A model generated the notes under the pieces. That model had not been told where the DNA came from. It did not search any database and saw only the letters and a program-made list of their open reading frames with translations. This document shows positions 24,001 to 35,640 of a DNA stretch of 64,000 nucleotides, in pieces (position 1 is the first letter of the stretch; the number at the start of each line of letters is the position of its first letter). Source of the stretch: Moringa oleifera (Eukaryota; Streptophyta; Magnoliopsida; Brassicales; Moringaceae). Location: the NCBI GenBank assembly GCA_021397835.1, contig JAJFZO010000230.1, forward strand, positions 3,156,001 through 3,220,000, in the 5' to 3' direction. The position numbers and the translations under genes were made by a program.

Positions 24001-24300
24001 GAATCATCTTTCTTTTGTGGGCTGCTCTCCCTCCAATATTATTTCACCCTTTTATTTATTTATTTATTTATTTTTGTCTGATTTAACCAATGCTCAAACA
24101 AAAATGCTAGCCGACACAATTGAAGCCTATGGAAGTGACGCATGAACGGCTACGATTCATGGGTCTATCAGTCTTGTCGGAAGAACAATAGGTGCTAATG
24201 GGCCCCTTTTGATAATCATTTGATGATGACCCGAAAATTAACGGTGCTGATTCATATGGTTGACTTGTCTTGGTCCCACCCGAGTAACAAAGTAGCCTCC
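21047..24300. other. Intergenic, AT-rich
   Basis: Contains an (AT)n tract near 22426-22448, purine runs near 21540-21600, and a (TTTA)n tract near 24051-24076. A minus-strand open frame of 128 codons (21042-21428) has no recognised domain and is not called as a gene. Confidence 0.4.
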
Positions 24301-24383
24301 TTCCAACTGAGGCCGCTGATTAAATTGGATTTAGTCCCCTTTCATTCCTCTTTCTCTCTCCTTCCTCTTAACTTTCTCTCGGC

Positions 24384-25381
24384 ATGAAACAAGCAGCATC
24401 TAAGCAGTCTTGCATCTGGTGAGTCCGTCTCGTTTTTTACTTTTCTATCTATCTCAAGGGTTCTCTTCAGTAGCATAATTTATGACTCTGTTACATGTGT
24501 ATGGGTTTGTCGAACTTTTCTCCTTTTTTTCCACGCCTATTTTAGCGTTGTAGCTTCGGGATTCTGTACTTCTGTTTGTATGGGTTTTCTGCAAATTGTG
24601 CGATCTTTCGACGTTTGCTTCCTGCAACAGTTTCTGATGATAATCACCGTGAGATGATATTAGAGATTATGGGATTGGATGGCTCATTGACTTCAGGGAA
24701 GCTAAGATTCTTGGGTAGCTTATGTTTATTGGGACACGAAACAGATCTTGACTGAACCATACTGGAATGGGTTTGCCTGATTTGGGTTTTTGCAATCTAT
24801 TGTTTTTTGACCCATAAAAATTTGAGAATTGCCTTGAACAGATTTTTGCCTTCCATTCAGTAGAGGAAGCTAGCTAAATTATATGATTACGTTATAAATG
24901 AACAGTGGATCCTGGTTTCCTGACATATCTATGAGCGGATACTATTTTTCCGTTGACCTAATGGGCCTTTGTTCTTTTGAGAAGTAGGGTCGTGGAATTT
25001 TGATGGAGATCTTGCTTTTCTATTCTGTCTTAGTATTTTTTCCTTTTCACTCTTAAAGCTTTTATTTTACATCTCTTCCTTTTCTCTCAAGTGTTTTATT
25101 ATGCCAACTAAGTGTATTTTTTTAATTATATTTTAAGTTTTTCTCTTGACCTAGATGAATATTTGCTGCATCTGAATTCCAGGTTTATTTGGGATTGTAA
25201 TTTAATACGTGCTGACAAAAATTGGAAATGGATATCAAAGAGAGACCATGTCCGGATAATTGGGGAAACTCTTCTTCCCCTGGTAATGAACTATCCAAAA
25301 AAGTTTCTACAGATTACCAGTCTTTTACCAATTTCATTTTGCCACAAAATCAGCAGAAGTGGGAAGATCCTTCAGTTTTAG
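24384..25381 (+). CDS. Upstream ORF overlapping the STOP1 start codon (putative)
   Basis: If the leader intron 24419-25182 is spliced (donor CTG|GTGAGT, acceptor TTCCAG|G), the ATG at 24384 opens a 77-codon frame (24384-24418 joined to 25183-25381). It passes the main ATG at 25228 in another frame and ends at TAG 25379-25381, 154 bases inside the STOP1 coding region. The uATG context has G at -3 and A at +4; the main ATG has G at -3 and G at +4. Such an overlapping uORF would allow STOP1 translation only by leaky scanning, so it would lower output. It matters only if transcription starts upstream of 24384, which is not shown here. The peptide has no recognised domain. Confidence 0.5.
24419..25182 (+). 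other. 5' leader intron of the STOP1-like gene
   Basis: The donor GTGAGT follows TCTTGCATCTG and the acceptor is GAATTCCAG. The 764-bp interval is T-rich and lacks sustained coding. Inferred from splice signals only. Confidence 0.6.
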
Positions 25382-26811
25382 ATTTTGGCATTAGGATTGA
25401 ACCTCCTTTCCAAGAATTCGACCAACCTTCTCAGACCCAATTTTCACTTCCTTGCAACCAAAATGACCAAATGAAAATCCCAGTTCAAGAAAATGGTCAG
25501 GTGAATGAGACTTCACAGTCAATTAAAATGCAAGATTGGGATCCAGGAGCAATGCTAAACAATCTGTCTTTCCTGGAACAGAAGATACATCAGTTGCAGG
25601 ATTTAGTGCATTTAATTGTTGGGCGACAAGGACAGGTTTTGGGGCGTCCAGATGAACTTGTAGCTCAGCAACAGCAGCTCATCACAGCTGATCTCACTTC
25701 AATTATTGTACAGCTGATTTCTACTGCTGGTAGTCTTCTCCCATCGGTGAAGCATACACCTTCAACAGAAAGTTCATCTACTGGACAACTTGGACAGCCT
25801 GGTGGTGTTCTGTTTCCTTACAGGAGAAGCCTTGATGGTGATGTGGAGATGCAACATAATGGTGGGAGCAAAGTTTCTGATTCTTCCAACCAGATTGATC
25901 TTTCTGGTAATTGCAGGGCTGATGAGAACCAAACTGCTGAAGAACATGAATTGAAAGATGAGGAAGATGCTGATGAAGGAGAGAACCTTCCTCCTGGTTC
26001 CTATGAGATCTTGCAGCTAGAAAAAGATGAAATCCTTGCACCTCACACCCACTTCTGCACCATATGTGGCAAGGGATTCAAGAGAGATGCCAATTTAAGG
26101 ATGCATATGAGGGGTCATGGAGATGAGTACAAAACTGCAGCTGCCCTGGCAAAACCCAATAAAGAATCTAGCACTGAACCAATGCTTATTAAGAGATATT
26201 CTTGTCCTTTTCCTGGCTGCAAGCGTAACAAGGATCATAAAAAGTTTCAGCCTTTGAAGACCATCCTGTGTGTGAAAAACCACTACAAGAGAACACACTG
26301 TGACAAAAGTTTCACTTGCAGCAGATGCAACACCAAGAAATTCTCAGTCATTGCAGATCTCAAAACTCATGAAAAGCATTGCGGCAAGGATAAATGGCTT
26401 TGCTCCTGTGGCACAACCTTCTCGAGGAAAGACAAGCTATTTGGACACATTGCTCTTTTCCAAGGTCATACACCTGCCATTCCTCTGGATGAAACTAAAG
26501 AATCATCGGGGCCATCTGACCGTGGCGAAAGCAATGACACAACATATAAGGTTGGAAGTATTAATTTTAACTTTGCCTCTAACTCATCTGGTGTGAGTGC
26601 TGTTGAAACCATCATGGATGTGAAGGGAACTGTTGATGATCCCACAAGCTGTTTCTCACCATTGAATTTTGATACGTGTAATTTTGGTGGATTTCATGAG
26701 TTTCCTCGACCTCCATTTGATGATTCAGAGAGTTCCTTATCTTTACTAATTTCAGGGTCATGTAATTACAGTCAGAAAAGTGGAGCACCATCAAGCTCAA
26801 ATAATCTATAA
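25228..26811 (+). CDS. STOP1: STOP1-type C2H2 zinc-finger transcription factor
   Basis: A single coding exon of 527 residues, with start ATGGATATC at 25228. The middle has a conserved helical block NNLSFLEQKIHQLQDLVHLI (from about residue 110), then acidic and Gln-rich stretches. Four zinc fingers follow: CTIC...HMRGH (residues 277-297), CPFPGC...HYKRTH (from 326), CSRC...HEKHC (from 364) and CSC...HIALFQGH (from 392). This finger set and the motif ILAPHTHFCTICGKGF are typical of SENSITIVE TO PROTON RHIZOTOXICITY 1, a nuclear factor that switches on ALMT1, MATE and other genes for aluminium and low-pH tolerance. Arabidopsis STOP1 is about 500 residues. The family has a close paralog, STOP2, so paralogy cannot be ruled out. 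An upstream ORF overlaps the start. No defect is seen. Confidence 0.93.
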   Translation: MDIKERPCPDNWGNSSSPGNELSKKVSTDYQSFTNFILPQNQQKWEDPSVLDFGIRIEPPFQEFDQPSQTQFSLPCNQNDQMKIPVQENGQVNETSQSIKMQDWDPGAMLNNLSFLEQKIHQLQDLVHLIVGRQGQVLGRPDELVAQQQQLITADLTSIIVQLISTAGSLLPSVKHTPSTESSSTGQLGQPGGVLFPYRRSLDGDVEMQHNGGSKVSDSSNQIDLSGNCRADENQTAEEHELKDEEDADEGENLPPGSYEILQLEKDEILAPHTHFCTICGKGFKRDANLRMHMRGHGDEYKTAAALAKPNKESSTEPMLIKRYSCPFPGCKRNKDHKKFQPLKTILCVKNHYKRTHCDKSFTCSRCNTKKFSVIADLKTHEKHCGKDKWLCSCGTTFSRKDKLFGHIALFQGHTPAIPLDETKESSGPSDRGESNDTTYKVGSINFNFASNSSGVSAVETIMDVKGTVDDPTSCFSPLNFDTCNFGGFHEFPRPPFDDSESSLSLLISGSCNYSQKSGAPSSSNNL

Positions 26812-26892
26812 TGATGGTGTTCAGTCTGGTGACTATAATTTGCATCACATGCCTTAGCTGACCCCCATGCATTTGTAATTTGTTTTAGCTTA

Positions 26893-26898
26893 AATAAA
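26893..26898 (+). terminator. Likely poly(A) signal of the STOP1-like gene
   Basis: AATAAA lies 82 bases after the stop codon in a T-rich region. Confidence 0.5.
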
Positions 26899-26899
26899 A

Positions 26900-28983
26900 G
26901 TCTTTTGCTTAGTTTTTCTATTGCTTTTCTTTCTTCCATAAATCGAATTGAGTTCATGAGATCTCTTAAAATTGGAAACATGATCTGAATGCTGCCCTTT
27001 GCAGAAAGGCAAATCAGTGGTGGTGGAACAATTGGGGGTATTGTCTTCCTTAATACACAGGATGAGACTGTGAGATCCCCATGTACTCCGCCCATTAGGA
27101 GATTCGGGTACCTTCAATTCCCTCGACCAATGTTGAACCTTTAAAAATCAATATACTTGCAAGAGGTATTTACAAGGACATGTTTGGTAAAATGTTGTTC
27201 ATATTGAAATGAAAGCATAAAATAATATAATTGCAGATTATATAATATAAGTTTGAATTAATTGTATAAGATGGATTTACATTTTACACATTTTAAATTG
27301 GAACTTTAAATGCATTTATTATAAATTTACATAAAGTTTAACATTTTCTCAAAAGGAGATTTTCATTTAATAGATTATATTAATTTTTAACATTCATGAT
27401 TTGTGATATAAAATGCAAATTACATCCTTATAATAATTAATTATTTAATGATTTATTTTATTTATTTAGTTAATAGGATTTTTTTAAGCACACGTGTAAA
27501 AGTGCGGAGCTAAAATCATTTAATAAGTGTTAAAGTCAATAAAATTTAATAAAGATTAAGATCCTCAGCTTATGAGAACTATATTAAGCTTTTAACAAGA
27601 TTATGGTATAGATCTTTAATTGATGTGATTCTTTTTGCAGGTCTTAATTTGAGAATTTGTATAAAATATAAATTCTTTTGATATAATTAATCCTATAAAT
27701 TTTGAGGTACTAGTAATTTTTGATTTTTTATTGATTGTGCTAATCAAATTGTTTTTAAGAAATTAAATAATAATTGCTCAAATTAATAGTTAATTAGTTT
27801 TATTTTCTTTACACTTGTGAACAAAAAATTTATAATTACCTGGTTATTCATGAAAACATGATAAATAGTGAATAAATTGAAAGTATGACTGTATTTTTTT
27901 AAATTAAAATTATATAATTATATTTTTATCATTTTATTGAAATTTATTATTGTAAGTTCAACAGAAGCAAATGCATAATAAAATAATAATTTAAATATAA
28001 AATAACAAATTAAAGAGAAAATAAAAATACAAGCCTAAGAGAAGTTTGACTATGAATATCCTTTTCTCTTCTAACATGTCTCATCAATAATTTGCCACAT
28101 TGTCATTGGTGTGGATCTTTTGCAATGAAATTTAGTAACTTTTTATTGCATTTGAAGTAAACTTTATAGTTGATAGTACAATTTTGGAACAATATCACCA
28201 ATTCTAGAGCACATAACAATAGTAAAACTTACCTTAATTTCGTGCTCATTCAATATTCATAAATCTGACCAACCAAAACAACCTAACCACTGTAACAAAA
28301 TGCGAACCCTTAAAGTGCCCTTCGAAAAGAAGGAATCACGTCATAACTATTGCATGATCTATACCCTAATTAATCATTACATACCAATAACTCAGACTTC
28401 TCAAGTAATGTTAGGTTTGTACACGACATGGCAATATAAAGCTTCATATTGTTTTGAATATATTACTCGAGACACCTTTGTTTTCTCTCCTTTTATGTTA
28501 AGGAATTATTTTAAAGAGAATTATCAACCAATTAAAAATATGGTACTAACTAATTGGTTATCTGGTCCAGTGAAGTGACACAAGACCACATAACTTCTTT
28601 AAGTTATCTAGCCTTTCTTATTCTCTTAGTCTCTGAACGTAAATATCACAACAATCTCACATGTAGCTTTGCCCTTTACTTAAAATCCCCCACCAAGTAA
28701 TCTTTTATGTTTGGAGTACTATTAACATTTGTAATTAGAACTAACAATCCATCCAAAAATGGTAAAACGATTACCATAAATAAGTATTTTAATTAGTATC
28801 AAATTTGCCAAAATTTTAAGCTCAAAATGAAGAAATTAAATTACCTATACTAACATGTTGATACGAATCTCATTATAGACCAATTTGTTTTAGTTGGAAC
28901 ATTAGATTCTTCTTACTTTCAACAATGAAGCCTTTGGCTTGAATCTTATATGCATTCCTCAAAGAAAACATACCAAAAATTTG
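26900..28983. other. Intergenic, AT-rich
   Basis: No supported gene. A plus-strand open frame of 92 codons (28300-28578) has no recognisable domain. Around 27165-27450 the sequence looks like scattered MITE debris, but no matching ends were found. Confidence 0.4.
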
Positions 28984-31266
28984 ATAGAATGTATAATAAT
29001 CATATATATTGTTATGTATTCTCATATTTTTGTTGGTTGTGAATGATTAAATCTTGGATTTTGACTATATTTTATATTTAGTAAGGTGGATTAAGAAACT
29101 CAACTAAGATGGACTCAAATTCATTATTTGGAGATGAAAAGTTGGATTCCAAGAGATATGGATTAACTAGAAGATGTCTTTAGATAAGCCGTTGGTACAC
29201 CTAATTGAATTGAAATTTCACCGAACCAAGACTTTATCTTTTATTGAAAAAGTAGTTGTAAAATTTTATTTTTATGTTAATTTATCTTTAAGAATCCTAG
29301 TTAAATTTGGTTATTATATTTAGGGATTATTATATAAAGAGAAAGTAGTTCCTTCAAAGAAACATCCAAATTTTATTTTTTACCTTCCTCTTTTCTTAAG
29401 TCTTTTTTTTTCTTGGATTGCTAAACATCTTTTCCAGTCAAAGGATAATTAAGGGTTTGGTTCTTCAAGAATTGTGAGATCTAACTGATTTTATTTGTTC
29501 TTTTATTTTCTCATTGTTTATATATTTTCTATACTTGTTGAAAATATTGTTTTGGTTAATTGTAACAAAAAAAGCACTTTATTTAATCATCAAAATAATA
29601 TATTACTAATTAAAACTTTAAATCCATAATTTTTTAAATGTTATCATATAAGTAATAAATAATATAGTTAATTGCAAAAGAGGTTTTTAATTTATGTTAT
29701 GAAGATATATAATCTAGTTTAAATAAATCTACACGTCTGTTTATTGGCTAGAATTAGTTGTTTCTTTAATTCTTAATACTGTTTGTAAATTAAATTCTAA
29801 GATTTTATCTAGGATTATTTATTAACAAGGAAAATAATCAGAGATTGTATCTTGGTTATCAAAGAAGTAAGAAGAAATAGGTTGTTAAGTGGTACTAACA
29901 ACCATAGCCAATTCACTGAAGATTAAAAAAATTTTATCTTTGTATCAATGATCAATTTCTAAATCAAATCTGAAATTATTCCTTTGACTAGATATTCTAT
30001 TACATTGATTTTTGTTTATCATTTTTATTTTATCAACTTTTAGTTCTTCAACCTCTTTTTTCTTATATTTTGCAAAGAATAAATCTAATCAATCTCTGTG
30101 GAAATGATCTTGCTCAACTATACTACAAGTTTAGATTTACTTGTAGTATAGATGAAAAATGATTTCAAAAATTATTGGTCGAAACCAAGAAATTAAATTC
30201 CTACTTAAAACATTAAACTTATAGTATAGATGAGCAAGGTCGTTTCCATAGAGATTGGTTGGATTTACTTTTCGAAAAATAAAATAAAAGAAAAAAAAGT
30301 TAGAGAATTAAAAGTAGATAATAGAAAAATTAATGTAATAAAATATCCAGTCAAATGAATAATTTCAAGATTTAATTTACCAATAAATAACTTCTTTGAT
30401 AATCAGGATACAATCTTTGATTATTTTCCTTATCAATAAATAACTTTAGATACAATCTCAGGATTTAATTTACCAACAGCATTAAGAAGCTACTAATTCT
30501 AGCCAATAAATACACGTGTAGTTTTATTTAAACTAGATTATATATCTTTATAACATAAGTTGAAAACTTTTTTTGCAATCAACTATGTTATTTACTACTT
30601 ATATGAAAACACTTAAATAATTACAGATTTAAAGTTTTAATTAGTAATATATTATTTTGATAATTAAACAAAGTTCTCTTTTTATTACAATTAACCAAAA
30701 CAATATTTTCAACAAGTATAGAAAATATATAAACAATGAAGAAATAAAAGAACAAATAAAATCAATTAGATCTCACAATTCTTGAAGAATCAAACCCTTA
30801 ATTATCTTTTGACTGGAAGATATGTTTAGCAATCCATTAAAAGAAAAAGACCTAAAAAAAAGAAGTTAAAAAATAAACTCTGGATGTTTCTTTGAAAGAA
30901 CTATCTCCCCTCTATATAATAATCCTTAAACATAATAATCAAATTTAACTAGGACTCTTAAAGATAACTTAAGATAAAAATAAAATCTTACAACTACTTT
31001 TTAAATAAAAGATAAAGTCTTTGTTCGTTGAAATTTTAATGCAATTAGGTGTGCTAATGCCTTATCCAAAGACATCTTCTAGTTAATCCATATCTCTTGG
31101 AACCTAACTTTTCATCTCCAAATAATGAATTTGAATCAATTTTAGTTGAGTTCCTTAATCCACCCTACTAAACATAAAACATAGTCAAAATCCAAAATGT
31201 AATCATTTACAACCAACAAAAATATGAGAAAATATAATTATATATATGACTATTATAAATTCTAGC
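28984..31266. repeat. Large inverted repeat, arms about 1.15 and 1.05 kb, 80-bp spacer
   Basis: The left arm (28984-30133) and the reverse complement of the right arm (30214-31266) match over their whole length. Examples: TTTTTGTTGGTTGT / ACAACCAACAAAAA, ATATGGATTAACTAGAAGAT / ATCTTCTAGTTAATCCATAT, and TTTTGGTTAATTGTAACA / TGTTACAATTAACCAAAA. Each arm, read inward, has a TATA-like box (TTATTATATAAAGAG near 29328). The spacer begins with a 12-base palindromic pair, TATACTACAAGT...ACTTGTAGTATA. The most likely origin is two LTR-like copies inserted head to head, or a foldback element. No protein is encoded. Confidence 0.85.
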
Positions 31267-31299
31267 ACATACAAAAAAAAAAAAAAAGATAATTATGTA

Positions 31300-32700
31300 C
31301 GCCCACTATACAAAAACACTAATGTTCCTTCAACTATCTTTAGTTTTCTATTTTTTCTAGAAACTTCTACCCATCTCATCAAACTTTCATAAGCACAAGA
31401 GTATATTTTTTTTTCTTTTTTTAAATTTTTTTTCATAGCACTTTTTCATCTTTAAATACCTCTATTTCTTCAACTATGTTAACGTAAAAGTTATTAGATA
31501 ATTAGAAGTTACCTTGATTCACATTCCTTATTCTACATTTTCTTTAGATGTGTCTCATCTTTCTCAAATTTCAACACTTGACGTTGTTCTTTCAATTTGA
31601 TTAGGATATGATTTGTTTTGGATAACCATCGTAATTCTTACTAGATCTGTCACATAGTACCATAACATTATTTGTTTTCTTTTTCACTTTATCTCAAAAG
31701 TGAGATTTAAGTTTTTACTAATGCTCATAATAAAAAAAGTCCAAGTACCTCTCTTTTTTTCATCAATCTCTTTCCAATAATAGCTAACTTGCTTATTAGG
31801 ATATTAAATTCATCCAACTATTCTTACAAAGATAATTTTTTCTCCTTCTTGAGTTGTACAATTTATTCTTAAGAATATATTTATTTTAATAACGATTTAC
31901 TTTAATATAGGTTCTATAATCTTTTCCATAATCTTTTCTGTAGTAGTTTCCTCAAATATGTTGAACAAAACATGTTTCTAATGCCAAGTGAATATTTGTC
32001 ATTACCACTTCATCCTTCTTTGGTAAGATATGCATCTAACATCTTTTCTAGCTTTTTCCTATTCCAGCAAAGGCTACTAGACATTTATCCCTCGTAAGAG
32101 TTGGTTTCATTTTCAACTTTCATACTAGATAATATGAACAGTTGAATTTTAGGATCTTAAACATGTTTGAACTATCCCTGCCATTTTTTAGTTATAATGA
32201 AGATCTTATGCGCAATGAAAATCATAACTAAGGTTTTAATACCAATTATTATAAAAGTTATTAAAGTACCAAAAAAATGCGTCAAAATAATAATTTAAAT
32301 ATAAATAATAGTAAAATAATAAGAAAAAAGCGAAAATAAGAGAATAACACAAATTTAAGTGTTTTAATAATATGCCTACATCCACAATGCGTAACACAAG
32401 ATATTCTTTTATTAGAATAAAACTATAAAATATAATAAGAAGACTACTTTCTCTTCCTCTTAAAACTTTGTCCCTAAGCATAAGGAATCATAAAGCTCTC
32501 TTAGCATGTTAATCGTGTGATCCACGCTTCCTCGAGCTCTAAGCTGATTTTTTTCTTTTGAAGAAGCTACCATTGTTGAACCTATTGATAGAGGACTCTT
32601 AAGCTGGTCTTCTTGGGCTTTAAGTGTAATTTGGGCACTTGACCAAGTGCACATTTGAACATACCAAAACGCCTCATACTCTTATAATCGAAGAAATTGT
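31300..32700 (-). mobile_element. Minus-strand copia remnant (LTR end, PBS, gag)
   Basis: On the minus strand an LTR 3' part (about 32247-32420; GGATGTAGGCATATTATTAAAACAC-like U5) is followed by a PBS-like TGGTATTAAAACC (32232-32244) and then broken gag with traces such as KFNCSYYL and KDKCLVAFAGIGK, running down to about 31500. Coding is full of stops. The rightward limit of the LTR is not resolved. Confidence 0.55.
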
Positions 32701-35640
32701 TAGGTGAAGGACTAAAGAATATTCATTTTTTAATGTTTTACTTTTCTAACATTGATCTCAACTAGTGTTTTGAGCCTTCAGCGGCTAGTTATCTTCCAAG
32801 TTTGTGGATCTTTTAATTATTGGTCATAGTTTGACAAGTCACATTTAAGTTAGTATTTATAGTAATTCATTATTTTGCTATTTCTTTGTTTGCCACATGA
32901 TTTATTTGCATGAAACTAGATCACATGATCCTATTAGTTATTCCCGTAGGTGTATAAGCTCCTTTATTTCATTTATTTCTCAAACTTTGTTATTTCTTCC
33001 CTTTCTAATTTTATATTCTATTTTGTAATTTGTATCTCTTTAGAACTTAGTATTGCACTTTTCTATTGTTTCTTTGGTAAGGTTGCTCTTTTAATTTTCC
33101 TCTATTTTCTTATCAATTATAATTCTCAAAGAATAATCATCTTGTTGTATTTTACAATTTATTTCTCTTTGCAATCACAACCGAAAGTCTTCTTACCATA
33201 AAAAACTAGTACTACATTTCTAATTTTGTCTCATGTTACCTTTCATCTTCTAAAATCAAAAAATGCTCTCACCATGAATATTTGCTCTGGCTTTACGAGG
33301 ATGATTTGTAAACTCAAATTAGATTTATATTTTCACTATTTGTCCTCAAATTGAATAGGTTTTATAGATTTTTACACTTTTAATTGACCCCATAATGTTA
33401 GTAATTTATAGTAAGGTTTATCTATATAATTATTATTATAGGTTTCAACAATTTTTTTCTCAATTGTTTCCAATAAGTAGTTTTATATTTGTCCACAACC
33501 AAATGATTATACTCTTTCTTGGCTATCTTCCTAATGTACATAATTGGTAGTCTAATTCTATTTTATTGGCTAGGATGATCTTGGTTCTCTTTTCTCTAAT
33601 TGGTTTCATGAACCTTTCTTTCAAAGAGATAAGTTAAGAAACTTTAACTCTCTTAGTCAAACCATTTTAAAAAAAAATGTTACGACCTTCCTCCCTTTTA
33701 TATTCTATCCTAAACTCATCCAACCAAATTAGATGTCTATAACTTAGTCTCTTAACTTATGAGACTCGATCTCAAGGCTCCTCTATCTCTACTCTTTTCT
33801 TTTCTTGCCCATTCAATTATTGGGGGTCCTTGTTTTAAGACAAGATCAACATAAAGGTCTAATGTTTTTCCTTTGTCTTTTCTTTGATAACTTATGGTTT
33901 TTTACTTTCTTACTTCACTTTTCTACTTTTGGTTTTGCATGTCTTTTAGTTACTAAAGATGTTTCTCTAGTTGCTTATAAGTTTGACACTACTTCATAAT
34001 TTTTTTTAATCTTTTCAAGCGATTGGATGACTCTTTTGATGATTTGGTAGTAGTCCAAAGAATTACTACTAAAAAAGACAAAGCAAAAAGTAAAGAGAAA
34101 GGTAGTTGTTGAGCCTTTTAAGTTGGCCACTTTAAAGTATAACGAATTGTAAAGTCCAACACCTACTACTACTTTTATAGTTGTTGCTACCATTATAACT
34201 ATTGTTAACACAACCATTACTGTTTTTTTGCTTGTTATGGCCGTTGTCCTTATCATTACCTTTTTTACATTCATCAACTTGTCATACACCTATAGGTTAT
34301 AGTTTGGTAACCCAGAGGAGTAACTTGGAATTTTTGTTTTTTTAAATATTTTTTTACTTAATAAGATTTAGAATACTAAATACTAATTCAACCAAGCACA
34401 TATAGAAAAACAAGATGTAATTATTGAAATTAAAGGAGAAGTGTTTAAGAGTAGTACATATAATAAGTTTTATGTAGTTTGATAATCCGTATATGCATTC
34501 ACGACTCCAAGCTACCTGCTTGAGGATTTCTCATCAATTTCTAAATATTTACATACTTGGTTCAACCTAACCAAGATATTACAAATTCAATGTAATCTAC
34601 TCTCCTTTTTACCTAACCTCACAAAGGAATATAAGACACAAATGATGAAATAAAACTCTCTTTAAGAGTGAATTGATGTAATAAAATTTCTAAATCCCTC
34701 TTACATTTTGCTCAAGATGATTTGAAAATAATGAATGGGTGGGTGAATTAAGCATAATATTCAAGAGAGATATTTTTTTGAGCTTTTTAGGCATTAATGA
34801 ATGTTAACAATGCTTTTTAAAAGATGTTTTTTATAACCCAATTTAAAAATATGGTCATTCGATAGAACTTATGATCATTTAAAATCTTTTCGCTCATTCA
34901 GATGATACATTAGATCATTGGGCAATAATACTAACCAAAATAGTTGTTTGAACATAAGGCTTTCAACTGTGCCTTATCTAGATAGTGACATTAACCACTT
35001 GGGAAGTGACGTTGACCAAGAAAGAGACGGGTGTCACCTTCTATTTGGATGGTAACATTGATTAAGATGAAATCTTGAAAGTGACACCGACCAAGGCTTG
35101 TCTTTAGCCTATGCCTTGCTTAGTTTTTGATTTTTTTTTATACGTAGTCCTTTTAAAACTCGATACCCACTTTGTTGAAATCCATGCATCTCTCTTTTTC
35201 AAGAATTTTTGAGATTTTAAAAACATTTGTAAAACATGATTCTACTTGAAATTCTTTTACCGTGAATAGAAATAAAATGCACTTTAAACAAATGTAAGAA
35301 GATTTACGTACGTTTCTTATTGATCTTAGTCAACTTGCTTGATCTCTGAGTTTTTTCATAATTTTGTAGCTTTAACCATTCATTTTGGCACTCATTTGCT
35401 TTGATTGATTCATGATCAAGCTAAGCTACAAATTCTCATTTAAATATTAGTTCTCAAGGATGCTTATTATCATCCAATATGTCATTACATTATGATTACG
35501 TGAATCTACAAATCCAACAAGATTAAGCCTTTCAGTTTTTCATGACATAAGGATGTTCCAACTTTTAATTTAAAAAACACATGGTTTGGTTTGGTAGGGT
35601 TTGATTCAGGCAGTTTTCACGGTTTGACGGTTTGTTTCAA
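32701..35640. other. Intergenic repeat debris
   Basis: AT-rich; no intact gene. 34350-35250 has features of copia LTRs (a block giving CTCCAAGCTACCTGCTTGAGG, scattered direct motifs), but I could not define ends. A (35638-35650) CAACACCCCTAC motif resembles a hAT-type terminal repeat; no partner was found. Confidence 0.3.
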
